Assembly (NCBI GenBank): GCA_949285835.1
Contig: CASEAR010000045.1
Location: forward strand, 1 to 41,473
From: an uncultured Verrucomicrobiota bacterium
GTDB lineage: Bacteria; Verrucomicrobiota; Kiritimatiellia; RFP12; UBA3636
Direction: 5' to 3'
DNA length: 41,473 bases
The notes under the pieces were generated by a model that saw nothing but the letters and a program-made list of their open reading frames with translations, did no database searches and was not told where the DNA came from. Both the position numbers and the translations under genes were made by a program. The first letter of the stretch is position 1, and every line of letters begins with the position of its first letter. Shown in pieces: positions 17,603-26,284 of the stretch.

Positions 17603-19030
17603 TGCGGCTCCGCGCATTTTCTCCTTCGCACTTCTCAACTGCGCGCATTCAGGAAGTCCGCGGTAAAACGGATCCAGAGGGAAGCATCCGGACACGATTC
17701 CGTTTCGAGGTGCGTTTGTGCAGTCCCCTATCGTCCTGCATATACGCCGACGGTCGAACTTTTTCCCGTTCAAATGGTCCGACGGGTAGTCGCTGTAAGG
17801 CAGCACCATCCTCCCAATCCCGGCAAAATCCGCTTTGCCGGACGCAACAGCCGCTTCCGCCGCATTGGCGGCGTATTCCTGCAGGCACGTTATGCCGGAA
17901 AGAACAACGCCAAGCCACGGGCAGCGCTCTTTCAGGCGTCCGGCAGCCTTCACGTGTCTGGCGACGTTGTAAAGAGGATCCTGCGGCGGCTCGTAACCAT
18001 CGCATACAGGGAAATAAGCCGGCCTCTGCATATGCACGTTATAATACGGGCTGCCGATCGTACCGCACACAAAGTCCACACCAAGCCCACGCATCATTTC
18101 CGCAAGCCGAACAGGCTCATCGAGATCAGGATCCATATCCAGACCGCTTCCGTCTCCGCCAAATGCATAGGGATAACGTTTCCCGGCTTCCCACCCCATG
18201 GGAACACCGACCCCGTCCGAGCCCTTCACGAACGGCATAATGTCAAAGATGCTGAGCCGCGAAGAAATGTTCAGACCGGGACAGCGCTTCTTTATGCGCT
18301 CCACTATCTCGCGGTAAAACCGCGTCCTGTTTTCAAAGCTTCCGCCGTACGGGCCAGGGCGATCCACAGCGCTTAAAAATTCATGCGCAAGATAACCGTG
18401 CGCAAGCTTAACATCCACAAAATCGAATCCCGCCGCCTGCGCGACGCATGCAGCCGCCGCATAATGCTCGACAATCCCGGGTATCTCTGAGTCCTGCACC
18501 ACTCTCCCGACCCCATACTTGATATCCAGAAGCGGATGGTTGTAAGCGACAACGGATTCCAGCTTATCCGGCCTGTCCGGATGTGAAAACCGCCCGGAAT
18601 GCGTGAGCTGCAGGCCAATTGCAATCTCCCCGCCGCACGCTCGGCTGTGCGCTTCACGCATCATCCTGACGGCTTCAGTCAGTTTTCCTGCCGTGCGTTC
18701 CGAAACAAGCAGCTGCTTGGGATTGCTTCTGCCGGAATGCATAACGGCTCCGGCTTCAGTCCCGTAAATCAGGCCAGCCCCGCCAGACGCAAAATTCCTC
18801 CACCTGCGCAGTGTCAGTTCCGACGGCGTGCCGTCGGCGCTGCAATCCCACCCTTCCATCGGAAGAACGGCCCACCTGTTCGACAGCTTCCTGCCGAAGA
18901 GTTCGGCGGGTCTGGACATCGCCTCGCGAGCCCCGTCGTCAGCGATGTCCAGACATATTCCGGAGGACTTAAGATAAGCCCTGAGTTCCTCTGCGTTCGC
19001 AAACTGTCCGCTTTTCTTGGCAATTTTCAC
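17594..19030 (-). CDS. Old Yellow Enzyme family NADH:flavin oxidoreductase, catalytic domain only
   Basis: 478 aa with a GTG start that overlaps the previous gene's stop (TAGTG); GGAGAG lies just upstream. The FMN TIM barrel is clear: QLTHSGR (141-147), LAHGYLAHEFLS (209-220) and PYGGSFENRTRFYREIV (from 227) are hallmark OYE/2-enoate-reductase motifs. The C-terminal segment holds three cysteines (C-x5-C-x11-C near 425-447), where 2,4-dienoyl-CoA reductases have CxxCxxxC plus a fourth Cys for a 4Fe-4S cluster. The spacing is non-standard, so cluster binding is uncertain. The C-terminal FAD/NAD domain of BaiCD/FadH-type enzymes is absent; the neighbouring flavoprotein might supply electrons. 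Substrate is unknown, probably an activated C=C bond. Confidence 0.85.
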   Translation of the reverse strand: MKIAKKSGQFANAEELRAYLKSSGICLDIADDGAREAMSRPAELFGRKLSNRWAVLPMEGWDCSADGTPSELTLRRWRNFASGGAGLIYGTEAGAVMHSGRSNPKQLLVSERTAGKLTEAVRMMREAHSRACGGEIAIGLQLTHSGRFSHPDRPDKLESVVAYNHPLLDIKYGVGRVVQDSEIPGIVEHYAAAACVAQAAGFDFVDVKLAHGYLAHEFLSAVDRPGPYGGSFENRTRFYREIVERIKKRCPGLNISSRLSIFDIMPFVKGSDGVGVPMGWEAGKRYPYAFGGDGSGLDMDPDLDEPVRLAEMMRGLGVDFVCGTIGSPYYNVHMQRPAYFPVCDGYEPPQDPLYNVARHVKAAGRLKERCPWLGVVLSGITCLQEYAANAAEAAVASGKADFAGIGRMVLPYSDYPSDHLNGKKFDRRRICRTIGDCTNAPRNGIVSGCFPLDPFYRGLPECAQLRSAKEKMRGAAAQ

Positions 19031-20991
19031 TATTCACTCTCCTCAGAATAAACTTTTCCGGAAGCGAAATCCTTCCATACGCTCTCAAACCACCCGGCGT
19101 TGTCGGGCACGGGCCTGCATTTCTCAAAATAGTATTTGAAATTACCGGAACGATCCGTAGTGCAGACCATAACCTCCGAACGGGTGTCGTCTTTTTCCGG
19201 CACTATTTCCCATGAACCCGGATCCGCGTCCATAACGGCTCCGCCCGCAACGATAATTGAACCGCCGCGCGATCCGGAGCGCTCGCCCTGAACCGCCGCC
19301 GCTTCCAGATAAGTCAGATGCGTCAGGCACAAACTGCGCGTCCTCAGCGTCTCAACAATTTCCCTGAAGTCCAGACCTCCCAAGCCGTCTCCGGCAAACT
19401 GCAGGTACTCCGCGCGGGCAATTGCCAGTTCCCGGCGTATTGCCTCCGGCGCCCTCACAAATCCGCCGAACTTGTCCATCCTGCGCATAATTGCCGCACG
19501 CATATCCCCCCACGGGACGGCATTGGTACGCAGTATGGAGTCTTCTATGCCGCGGTAAAATGCTTCGGACTCCGACCGCACCAGTTCCTCTGTGCCGCAG
19601 CGCTCCGCGGGCGAATTGCGCATGCGCCAAGTTATCGACTCGGCTGCCCGCCACGCCCCCACCTGCCCGGCGTTCAACGCCGTTCCGCCGGGCCTTGAGA
19701 TGCCGTGTGAACCATTCACCTCCCCTACGGGATAAAGCCCCCGGATATTTGTACTCTGCCACCAGATGTCGCCGCAAAGCCCGCCGTTGTTATGCTGCGC
19801 GCAAACGGCGATTTCCAGAGGTTCGGATTCGAGCCTTATGCCATGCTCCCTGTAAAGGGCCGCCGCGCCGGGATTCATTTCCAGCAGCCTGTCAAACGGA
19901 GTTTCTCCGCCGGCGGCTCCGCATTTTTCCAGATATTCGGCGGCCTCCGCGCCAAGGGCGCCGAAATTCCATCCGGACGGGTTTCTCCTGTAGTCGAGGA
20001 AAACCCGCCTTCCAAGGAGCACCGTCTGGGCATAAACCTCCATGTCTATACGCGACGATGCAGCGCACCTTTCCGCGGAAAACGGCCACTGGTATCCCTT
20101 GAGGAACGTCATATTGCACGCATCGGCACAACTTCCGAACGCGCTGCTGAGGAATTCCCTTTCCACTCCGTTCTCATCCACTGAGTAAATACGCGGTACA
20201 ACCTGCATATAGCTTCCGGAAACATTCCACCTGAATTTTACAGAGGCGATGCCGTACTGCGATTCGGCCAGCCCTCTGCACTCGGCGCCCTCCGCCATGG
20301 CAAGTCCGATTCCGCCCGTATGACATCCGGGATAAACGCTCCTGCCGTATATGCCTCCAGGGCCGCCTGCGGCAAACACCACATACTGCGAGGCAACCGC
20401 GTAAAACCCGTTCTCCGCGCTCTTTGCATTCAAATCGGCAAACACGACTCCGGCAATCCTTTTCCCTGAGCCGCCGCACGCACCTCCGGGTTCTTCAGTG
20501 CATATCAATTTCACCGCCACGCTGTTCTCAACGATTTCCACGCCGGAGCGTTTCACGGCGTCGATAAGCTTCAGACACATATCGCGTGAAGTGTAGGGAC
20601 CCGTGCTCGTCGCCCTTCTGCACGGATCATGATCTGTCTTGTACCCCGTAAAGCGTCCGAACCGGTCATGCGGGAAAGCGACTCCGAGTGAGACCAGACT
20701 GGCGAAAGCCAGCGGTGAAACCGACGCTTCCACAAGCGCTATATCTCCGTGCGCCCCGCCTCCGGCGCACATATCGCGCGCCATCGTCACAGGAGAATCC
20801 TCCCGGAACCCGTCCATGCCGAGTTTGTAATACGTCTGTTTGTCACTCCCCGTATTTATGGAAGTGCCTTTGTTCAGCCCCTCCGTGTACAAAGCAACTT
20901 CATCCGCACCGGAACTCTTCAGCCTGAGCGCCGCGGCAAGCCCCGCGGCTCCGCTCCCTATCACAATAACTTTGCGGGACAATACTCTCAT
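19030..20991 (-). CDS. FAD-dependent oxidoreductase, fumarate reductase/succinate dehydrogenase flavoprotein-like
   Basis: 653 aa, soluble with no signal peptide. It opens with the dinucleotide-binding motif VIGSGAAGLAAALRL (GxGxxG). The end of the FAD domain reads HNNGGLCGDIWWQSTNIRGLYPVGEVNGSHG followed by RPGGTALNAGQVGAWRAAE, the usual C-terminal FAD contact of fumarate-reductase/L-aspartate-oxidase proteins. Cysteines are frequent but no ferredoxin-type motif is obvious. It sits between the SDR gene (3-bp gap, GAGG inside the SDR end) and the OYE gene (1-bp overlap), so all three should be made together. In anaerobes such flavoproteins reduce enoate-type substrates; here it may act alongside the OYE on the same molecule. 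Substrate unassigned. Confidence 0.85.
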   Translation of the reverse strand: MRVLSRKVIVIGSGAAGLAAALRLKSSGADEVALYTEGLNKGTSINTGSDKQTYYKLGMDGFREDSPVTMARDMCAGGGAHGDIALVEASVSPLAFASLVSLGVAFPHDRFGRFTGYKTDHDPCRRATSTGPYTSRDMCLKLIDAVKRSGVEIVENSVAVKLICTEEPGGACGGSGKRIAGVVFADLNAKSAENGFYAVASQYVVFAAGGPGGIYGRSVYPGCHTGGIGLAMAEGAECRGLAESQYGIASVKFRWNVSGSYMQVVPRIYSVDENGVEREFLSSAFGSCADACNMTFLKGYQWPFSAERCAASSRIDMEVYAQTVLLGRRVFLDYRRNPSGWNFGALGAEAAEYLEKCGAAGGETPFDRLLEMNPGAAALYREHGIRLESEPLEIAVCAQHNNGGLCGDIWWQSTNIRGLYPVGEVNGSHGISRPGGTALNAGQVGAWRAAESITWRMRNSPAERCGTEELVRSESEAFYRGIEDSILRTNAVPWGDMRAAIMRRMDKFGGFVRAPEAIRRELAIARAEYLQFAGDGLGGLDFREIVETLRTRSLCLTHLTYLEAAAVQGERSGSRGGSIIVAGGAVMDADPGSWEIVPEKDDTRSEVMVCTTDRSGNFKYYFEKCRPVPDNAGWFESVWKDFASGKVYSEESE

Positions 20992-20994
20992 GCG

Positions 20995-21765
20995 CTACAT
21001 CCTCAGCACGGTCATTCCGCCGTCGACATTTACCACCTGGCCGGTGGAATAAGCGAAGTTTCCGTCCGCCAGCGAAGCCACCGCGCGCCCGACGTCGTCA
21101 GGCTCCCCCCACCGCGGCTGGAGCAGAATGCCTTCTGCAATAAGCCCGTCGTATTTCTCACGCACCGTTTTCGTCATATCCGTCCTGATGATGCCGGGCC
21201 TTACCTCATAAACCGCAATTCCAAACTCGGCTAGCCGGACAGCCCACAGCTTCGTCGCCATGGAGACCGCCGCCTTGGACATACAGTATTCACCCCGGTT
21301 AATGCTCGCATAATCAGCCGATATGGAACAAATATTCACGATGCAGCGGAACGCCGCAGCGTCTTTCCTCTCCTTCATCATCGAGGCAACCGCCTGAGTG
21401 AGGAAGAACGGGCCTTCCAGATTGATGCGCATCACACGTTCAAAACTTTCGACGGACATTTCAAGCAGATCTGCACGTACCAGCGGAGCCACGCCCGCAT
21501 TGTTGACAAGGACATCCGGCGTTCCGAAGTCTGATTTCAATGCTGACAGCATCGCCGTCCTTTCAGCCTCATCTGAAACATCACACTTGTAAAACACGAT
21601 CTTCGTCCCCTTGCCTCCCGCAATGTCTTTTTTCAAGGACTCAATATTCTCCGGGACGGATCTGCCGCAAAGCGCAAGAGAAAAACCTCTTTCGGCCAGC
21701 GCTCTGGCAATACCGAGACCGATCCCCTTAGCTCCTCCGGTGACGAGTGCTGTTCTTGCTCCCAT
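20995..21765 (-). CDS. Short-chain dehydrogenase/reductase (SDR, FabG-like)
   Basis: 256 aa from ATG 21765, which has AGGAGA 6 bases upstream; the frame is open further up without signals. Classical SDR motifs are present: TGGAKGIGLGIA (TGxxxGxG cofactor loop), NNAGVA, an active-site serine in ICSIS, YCMSKAA (YxxxK catalytic pair), and a PGIIRTDM segment. The C-terminus GQVVNVDGGMTVLRM is typical of FabG-like enzymes. It oxidises or reduces a hydroxyl/keto group with NAD(P)(H) in the cytosol. Together with the following flavoprotein and OYE it suggests stepwise redox chemistry on one cyclic or enoyl substrate. There is a 40-bp gap from nnr, which may place all four on one transcript. Confidence 0.93.
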   Translation of the reverse strand: MGARTALVTGGAKGIGLGIARALAERGFSLALCGRSVPENIESLKKDIAGGKGTKIVFYKCDVSDEAERTAMLSALKSDFGTPDVLVNNAGVAPLVRADLLEMSVESFERVMRINLEGPFFLTQAVASMMKERKDAAAFRCIVNICSISADYASINRGEYCMSKAAVSMATKLWAVRLAEFGIAVYEVRPGIIRTDMTKTVREKYDGLIAEGILLQPRWGEPDDVGRAVASLADGNFAYSTGQVVNVDGGMTVLRM

Positions 21766-21805
21766 TTTATATCTCCTTTCGCTCCATAACCCGCCGACAA
21801 ACCGC

Positions 21806-23344
21806 TCAGCCGTATCTGAAAGCCCGTATGTGCTCCGCAAGCGCCGTCGCCGTCACACTTTTCAGCCCCGACTCCCAGAACGCCTCATCTCCGGCCGCGG
21901 CGTGAAGCCACGCCCCGGCGCACGCCGCGGCATATGCATCCAGTCCGCGGCCCAGCAAAGCGCCGATCAGACCCGCAAGGACATCTCCCATTCCGCCTCC
22001 GCATGCCATTCTGGGGTTGCCGCATGGTATACGCGCAACCCCGCGTCCGGGAGCGCAGACAAGCGTACCGGCCCCCTTAAGAACCACGGCCGCGTCGGAA
22101 TCGGCCGCAAGCTTACGAACCGCACGCTCCCGGTCACACTGCACATCTGCCACGGAACACGACAGCAAACGTGCGGCCTCCCCCGGATGCGGAGTAAGCA
22201 CTTTTTCTCCTGGAATCCGAGCCAGCGCGGCCGTATTTCCGGCAAAGGCATTCAGCGCATCCGCATCAAGCACGCTTGCACGCGCACGCTCTCCGAGAAA
22301 CGAGAACAAACCAATACAGTCGCCAGCCGCTCCCATCCCCGGCCCGGCGACAATCACCTTGCCGTCGAAAGAAAATCCAGTCGAACGCAGATTCTCCGGA
22401 CTCCATTCCCCGCCAGGCAAAGCGATCGCCATCATTTCCGGAGCGGCGCACAGCGCCGGAATGACCCCGTCGGCAGGCAGAATCACTGAAACAAGTCCCG
22501 CCCCTCCCCGTAAGGCCCCCAGCCCGGACATAATCGGAGCGCCAATGTGCCCCGCAGACCCACCGCAGACACAAACGTGCCCGTAATCTCCCTTATGCGC
22601 GTCCCTGCGATCCGAAAAAAGCATGTCCCTCACGTCCGGCCAGACAACCATCGAATCGTCTGCATACCCGGCCGCCCGCAAATCCTTCCGAACGCCTATG
22701 TCTACAAAATGGACGGACCCACATAAATTCGGAGCCTCCCCCTTCGACATGCCGGTTTTCGGCATACCCACGCACAACGTTACATCAGCCTCAACCACCG
22801 CATCCCGGTCGAATGCGCATCCCGTATCGGGATTCAGGCCGGACGGAATGTCAACAGACACGACAATACCGCGGCGCCTTACGGAACGAATCCACTTCAC
22901 AGCAGCCAGCTCCATGCCCCGGGGCGCACCGCGCACTCCCGTCCCAAGTACGCCGTCAAGAAAAACGGTACCCTCCGGGAAAAAATAAGCCGGACGTTTG
23001 TCCCAGTCCTCTTCAGAACCGGCGTAAACAATGCCGTCGGAGGAATCCTCCTCCTGTATCACAGATGAAATCCCGGGAGGGACGCTATCCCGCCCGAAGA
23101 CGGCAAGAGAAACGACGTTCCATCCCTCTTTCCTGAGAATATTTCCCGCCAGCAGCGCATCTCCGCCGTTGTTGCCCCGTCCGATTATGCAGACGACCGT
23201 TTTTGACACGTTCCCGATCCTTCTGACAAATCCGGCGATCCCCGACGCGGCCGTCCGCATAAGCGCATGTCCCTCGCCCGACGGAACCCATGCGGGGGTA
23301 GACTTATCGATATCGCGCATCTCCGACGCTGTAACGAACCTCAT
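21806..23344 (-). CDS. nnr: Bifunctional NAD(P)H-hydrate epimerase / ADP-dependent dehydratase
   Basis: 512 aa from ATG 23344, which overlaps the ABC gene stop (ATGA) with GGAGG 7 bases upstream. The N-terminal YjeF_N epimerase domain has IIGRGNNGGDALLAGNIL; the C-terminal ribokinase-like dehydratase has KGDYGHVCVCGGSAGHIGA, LDADALNAF, LTPHPGEAARLL, VLKGAGTLV and GMGDVLAG. Together they repair damaged NADHX/NADPHX in the cytosol. This is a housekeeping enzyme; its position beside ftsW/murD genes and a redox cluster is incidental or reflects shared transcription. The length fits the fused E. coli-type enzyme. All key motifs look intact. Confidence 0.95.
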   Translation of the reverse strand: MRFVTASEMRDIDKSTPAWVPSGEGHALMRTAASGIAGFVRRIGNVSKTVVCIIGRGNNGGDALLAGNILRKEGWNVVSLAVFGRDSVPPGISSVIQEEDSSDGIVYAGSEEDWDKRPAYFFPEGTVFLDGVLGTGVRGAPRGMELAAVKWIRSVRRRGIVVSVDIPSGLNPDTGCAFDRDAVVEADVTLCVGMPKTGMSKGEAPNLCGSVHFVDIGVRKDLRAAGYADDSMVVWPDVRDMLFSDRRDAHKGDYGHVCVCGGSAGHIGAPIMSGLGALRGGAGLVSVILPADGVIPALCAAPEMMAIALPGGEWSPENLRSTGFSFDGKVIVAGPGMGAAGDCIGLFSFLGERARASVLDADALNAFAGNTAALARIPGEKVLTPHPGEAARLLSCSVADVQCDRERAVRKLAADSDAAVVLKGAGTLVCAPGRGVARIPCGNPRMACGGGMGDVLAGLIGALLGRGLDAYAAACAGAWLHAAAGDEAFWESGLKSVTATALAEHIRAFRYG

Positions 23345-24183
23345 GATATTGCCTCCACGGCTGCTCCGCCGAAACGACGCTTCAGGCTGCGTCCGACATC
23401 GGGGACTGCTTCCAGAAGTTCTTTTGTATAGACATTTAAAGGATGTGCGAACAGCTCCGCGGGATCGCCCTCTTCCACAACACATCCGTTCCTCATGACG
23501 AGCACTCTGGCGCACAGACTGCGAACAACGGCAAGATCATGCGCGATAAGAACCAGCGACATCTTCCCGTTCCCCGTAAGCTCAGAAAACAGACATATCA
23601 TCTGCGCCTGCACCGACACGTCGAGCGCGGAAACAGGTTCGTCTGCCAGGAGCACCTCAGGATCGCATGCAAGCGCACGCGCCACCCCCAGTCGCTGCCT
23701 CTGACCTCCGCTCATTTCATGCGGAAATTTCCAGTAAACCGACGATGGGAGACCGCTCATGTCCAGAAGTTCTCCCACTCGCCTTCTTCTGGCCTCGTCT
23801 GTAGGGTATTCCGCGCGCTTGTGCACGCGCAGCACTTCCTGCAGCACGTCACAGGCGCGCATTCTGGGGTTCAATGCCCCCAAAGTGTCCTGAAACACAA
23901 TTTGAACCGACGATCTGAACTCCATGCGCTCAGCGGCATTAAGTCCGGATACGTCTTTACCATGGAAAAGCACGCGTCCCCGTGTCGGAGCGAGGATGCC
24001 GGCAAGAATTCGCGCAAGGGTCGTCTTGCCGCTCCCGCTTCCGCCCACTATTCCTATGGTCTCACCCCTGCGCAGCGCCACGCTCACATCAGAAACGGCA
24101 CGAAAAACACCTCGCCTGCGCACGCGGAAGTCCATCGAAACGCATTCGGCGCCAAGTATTTCATCTGTGAATCCGCCATTCAC
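23341..24183 (-). CDS. OppF/DppF-type ABC ATPase, orphan
   Basis: 280 aa from GTG 24183 (GTGA overlap with the MBL gene; GGAG 7 bases upstream). A GTG at 24201 is also in frame. Walker A GGSGSGKTT, VFQDTLGALNPRM Q-loop, MSGGQRQRLGVARAL signature, LLADEPVSALDVSVQAQ Walker B/D-loop and IAHDLAVVRSLC H-loop match oligopeptide/nickel transporter ATPases. The C-terminal HPLNVYTKELLEAVP corresponds to the Opp-family tail. A normal system has two ATPases, two permeases and a binding protein, and none is in the window. It may serve a transporter elsewhere or have been moved into this operon. Confidence 0.92.
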   Translation of the reverse strand: MNGGFTDEILGAECVSMDFRVRRRGVFRAVSDVSVALRRGETIGIVGGSGSGKTTLARILAGILAPTRGRVLFHGKDVSGLNAAERMEFRSSVQIVFQDTLGALNPRMRACDVLQEVLRVHKRAEYPTDEARRRRVGELLDMSGLPSSVYWKFPHEMSGGQRQRLGVARALACDPEVLLADEPVSALDVSVQAQMICLFSELTGNGKMSLVLIAHDLAVVRSLCARVLVMRNGCVVEEGDPAELFAHPLNVYTKELLEAVPDVGRSLKRRFGGAAVEAIS

Positions 24184-25076
24184 GCGACTTCTCCGTTCCA
24201 CCCGACATACAGTCCGTCGTAGGCAGGCCTCACATTTCCGGAAAACTCATTTTCCAGATCCGCGTGCGTCACATCATGCCCTATGTGTGTGAAAAATCCG
24301 AGTTTAACATCAAGTTCCCGCATCAAAGAGACGCTCGTGTCTATCGTAAGGTGGCTTGGATGCGGACGCGGACGCAAACCGTCCAGCATCATTACGTCTG
24401 CGCCGTGTGCCAGATTCTCAAAAGTGGATGTCATTCCGTGGCAATCCGGCACGTAAACAAAAGAGAAACCGCACGCATCAATCCTGAACCCCGATGACGG
24501 GACAGGTCCGTGCGGCACCTCAAACGACCGCACCTTAAAGGGGCCGATCTCGAACGGTTCATCTTCGACGCAGTTAAAATGCAGCATAGGCCTGTACATC
24601 GCTCCATTGCGTTTTGTGTACGGCCTTTCCGCATAGCCGAATATATTGCGAAGCATCCTGATGGAGAAATCGCGGGCATACAGGTCAATGCTGCCGTTCT
24701 GCATCGTATTGTAGCGGCGTATGTCATCAAGACCAAGTATGTGGTCGGCATGCGGATGCGTTATCAGCACCGCATCCACCCTCGGGATCCCGAACCTCAG
24801 CGCTTGCCACCTGAAATCCGGAGATGCGTCGATAAGAACCGAATATCCGCCGCAGGTGACGTATACGCTCGAACGCATCCTGAAGTCCCGTGGATCGCGA
24901 GAAGAACAAACTGCGCATTCACAGCCAACCAGAGGGACACCTGTCGACGTGCCGGACCCAAGCACGAGCGTCCCCGGCATGGAGCTGCCAAACTTACCCT
25001 TTAGTGCGCCATCCGACCCTTTCCCCAGAAAGAAAGGCGCCGCCACGTCAAGTATTCTGTTCCATGCGTCAGTCAT
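24180..25076 (-). CDS. MBL-fold metallo-hydrolase, PhnP-like
   Basis: 298 aa from ATG 25076, overlapping the ftsW stop by 8 bases. The core motif THPHADHILGLDD (HxHxDH) is present, along with later metal-ligand segments EVPHG, VYVPDCHGM and THIGHD. The N-terminal LGSGTSTGVPLVGCECAVCSS resembles PhnP/RNase Z-like phosphodiesterases, where cysteines bind an extra structural zinc. Likely a cytosolic cyclic-phosphodiesterase or related hydrolase. About 40 residues precede the usual family start; ATG 24980 would give the shorter form but lacks a clear ribosome site. Similar MBL proteins often sit near cell-wall genes in PVC genomes (recollection, not verified). Confidence 0.85.
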   Translation of the reverse strand: MTDAWNRILDVAAPFFLGKGSDGALKGKFGSSMPGTLVLGSGTSTGVPLVGCECAVCSSRDPRDFRMRSSVYVTCGGYSVLIDASPDFRWQALRFGIPRVDAVLITHPHADHILGLDDIRRYNTMQNGSIDLYARDFSIRMLRNIFGYAERPYTKRNGAMYRPMLHFNCVEDEPFEIGPFKVRSFEVPHGPVPSSGFRIDACGFSFVYVPDCHGMTSTFENLAHGADVMMLDGLRPRPHPSHLTIDTSVSLMRELDVKLGFFTHIGHDVTHADLENEFSGNVRPAYDGLYVGWNGEVA

Positions 25077-26229
25077 TCCAGAACCCGCCGTCCTGCCCGT
25101 CAAATCTCACGGTCGTTTCCGCACCTTCGCTCCGCAGCACAGAAAAACCCGCCGCAAATATAAATCCGACAGCAATAAATGAAGATACAAGGTTGCTGCC
25201 GCCGTAACTCAAAAACGGCATCGCAAGCCCTTTCGTAGGAAGCACGCCGGTCACCACACCCAGATTAACAAACGCCGATAAACAAAGGTGCAGCGTCATC
25301 CCGAGCGAAACCAGACGCATCCGCAGGTCATTGCACTTCAGACTGACTAGAAATCCGCACACCCATATCGCCAGATAAAGAACCACGCAAGTCATGGTCG
25401 CCGGGATTCCCAGTTCCTCCGCCACCATGGGGAAAACAAAATCCGTATGATTCTCCGGCAAATACCTGCGCTTGTACAAACTGTTGCCAAGCCCCTTTCC
25501 CAACGGGCCGCCGGATGAAAATGCAGCAATCGACTGCCATACCTGATAGCCGTCATCACCGGACTCTTCTGCAGACGAAAAATACGGTATGGAAACAATC
25601 CGGCTTACACGCTCCGGATCATTTAAAATCATAACGCCGATCACAAGCGAAAACAGCAGCAGCGCAAGCCCAAGATGGGATGGCTTTGCCCCCGCAATAA
25701 ACAGCAGACACCCATTCACAACCGCCAGCATGAAAACAGAGCCGTAATCGGGCTGTGATAAAAACCCGATCATCACAACACAAAGGAAAATACCGGGAGC
25801 TATTATGCCCGCACCAAACAGATCGTTTGGATATCTGTTTCTGCCGACCCAGAAAGAAACAACAAGGATAGCCGCTAATTTCACAAACTCAGAGGGCTGA
25901 ACCGTCACACCGGCTAAATCTATCCAGCGTGCGGATCCTTTTCGTTCTATCCCCAGCCCGCCGATATGCACAGATATCAGCGCAAAAACCACCAGAAGAA
26001 TCAGTCCCCTCATTACCCATGGCTTCCACCAGAAATCCACAGGTATTTTGGATACCGTCACCGCACATATCAATGCAACAAAAAGAAAAACGAACTGCTG
26101 GACGGCAAAGTGAAGAGGATCGTCAAAGATAGCCTCTCCCTGCACATTGCTTACGCTTGTAAGGATGACTATTCCAAAAAGCGCCAGCGTCAGAACAGAA
26201 ACGGCCAGAACCGAAAGGATTGTCCTCAT
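25069..26229 (-). CDS. ftsW: FtsW/RodA/SpoVE-family peptidoglycan glycosyltransferase, probably FtsW
   Basis: 386 aa, about ten TM helices. SEDS family motifs: GSARWIDLAGVTVQPSEFVKLA, QPDYGS, GGPLGKGLGNS, YLPENHTDFVFPMVAEELG and GLAMPFLSYGGSNLVSS. It polymerises lipid II at the inner membrane together with a class B PBP. I call it FtsW rather than RodA because murD lies two genes upstream, as in dcw clusters. The ATG at 26229 follows an intrinsic terminator directly and has no Shine-Dalgarno. A TTG at 26274 would begin inside the hairpin, so the true start is uncertain. The 3' end overlaps the MBL gene. Confidence 0.92.
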   Translation of the reverse strand: MRTILSVLAVSVLTLALFGIVILTSVSNVQGEAIFDDPLHFAVQQFVFLFVALICAVTVSKIPVDFWWKPWVMRGLILLVVFALISVHIGGLGIERKGSARWIDLAGVTVQPSEFVKLAAILVVSFWVGRNRYPNDLFGAGIIAPGIFLCVVMIGFLSQPDYGSVFMLAVVNGCLLFIAGAKPSHLGLALLLFSLVIGVMILNDPERVSRIVSIPYFSSAEESGDDGYQVWQSIAAFSSGGPLGKGLGNSLYKRRYLPENHTDFVFPMVAEELGIPATMTCVVLYLAIWVCGFLVSLKCNDLRMRLVSLGMTLHLCLSAFVNLGVVTGVLPTKGLAMPFLSYGGSNLVSSFIAVGFIFAAGFSVLRSEGAETTVRFDGQDGGFWND

Positions 26230-26232
26230 TTC

Positions 26233-26268
26233 AAAAACAAAGGGGAATCGACACACCGCCGATTCCCC
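26233..26268 (-). terminator. Intrinsic terminator between the LysM lipoprotein gene and ftsW
   Basis: On the - strand GGGGAATCG, a 9-base loop, then CGATTCCCC form a perfect 9-bp stem followed at once by TTTGTTTTT. It begins 16 bases after the LysM gene stop and its U tract ends 3 bases before the ftsW ATG. It looks like a full Rho-independent terminator, yet ftsW has no room for a separate promoter downstream. Partial read-through or attenuation is likely. Confidence 0.8.
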
Positions 26269-26284
26269 GATCAATCTGTACCGC

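Noticed and set aside
25069..26229. Assignment as RodA
   Set aside because: The SEDS motifs do not separate FtsW from RodA by eye; linkage to murD favours FtsW.
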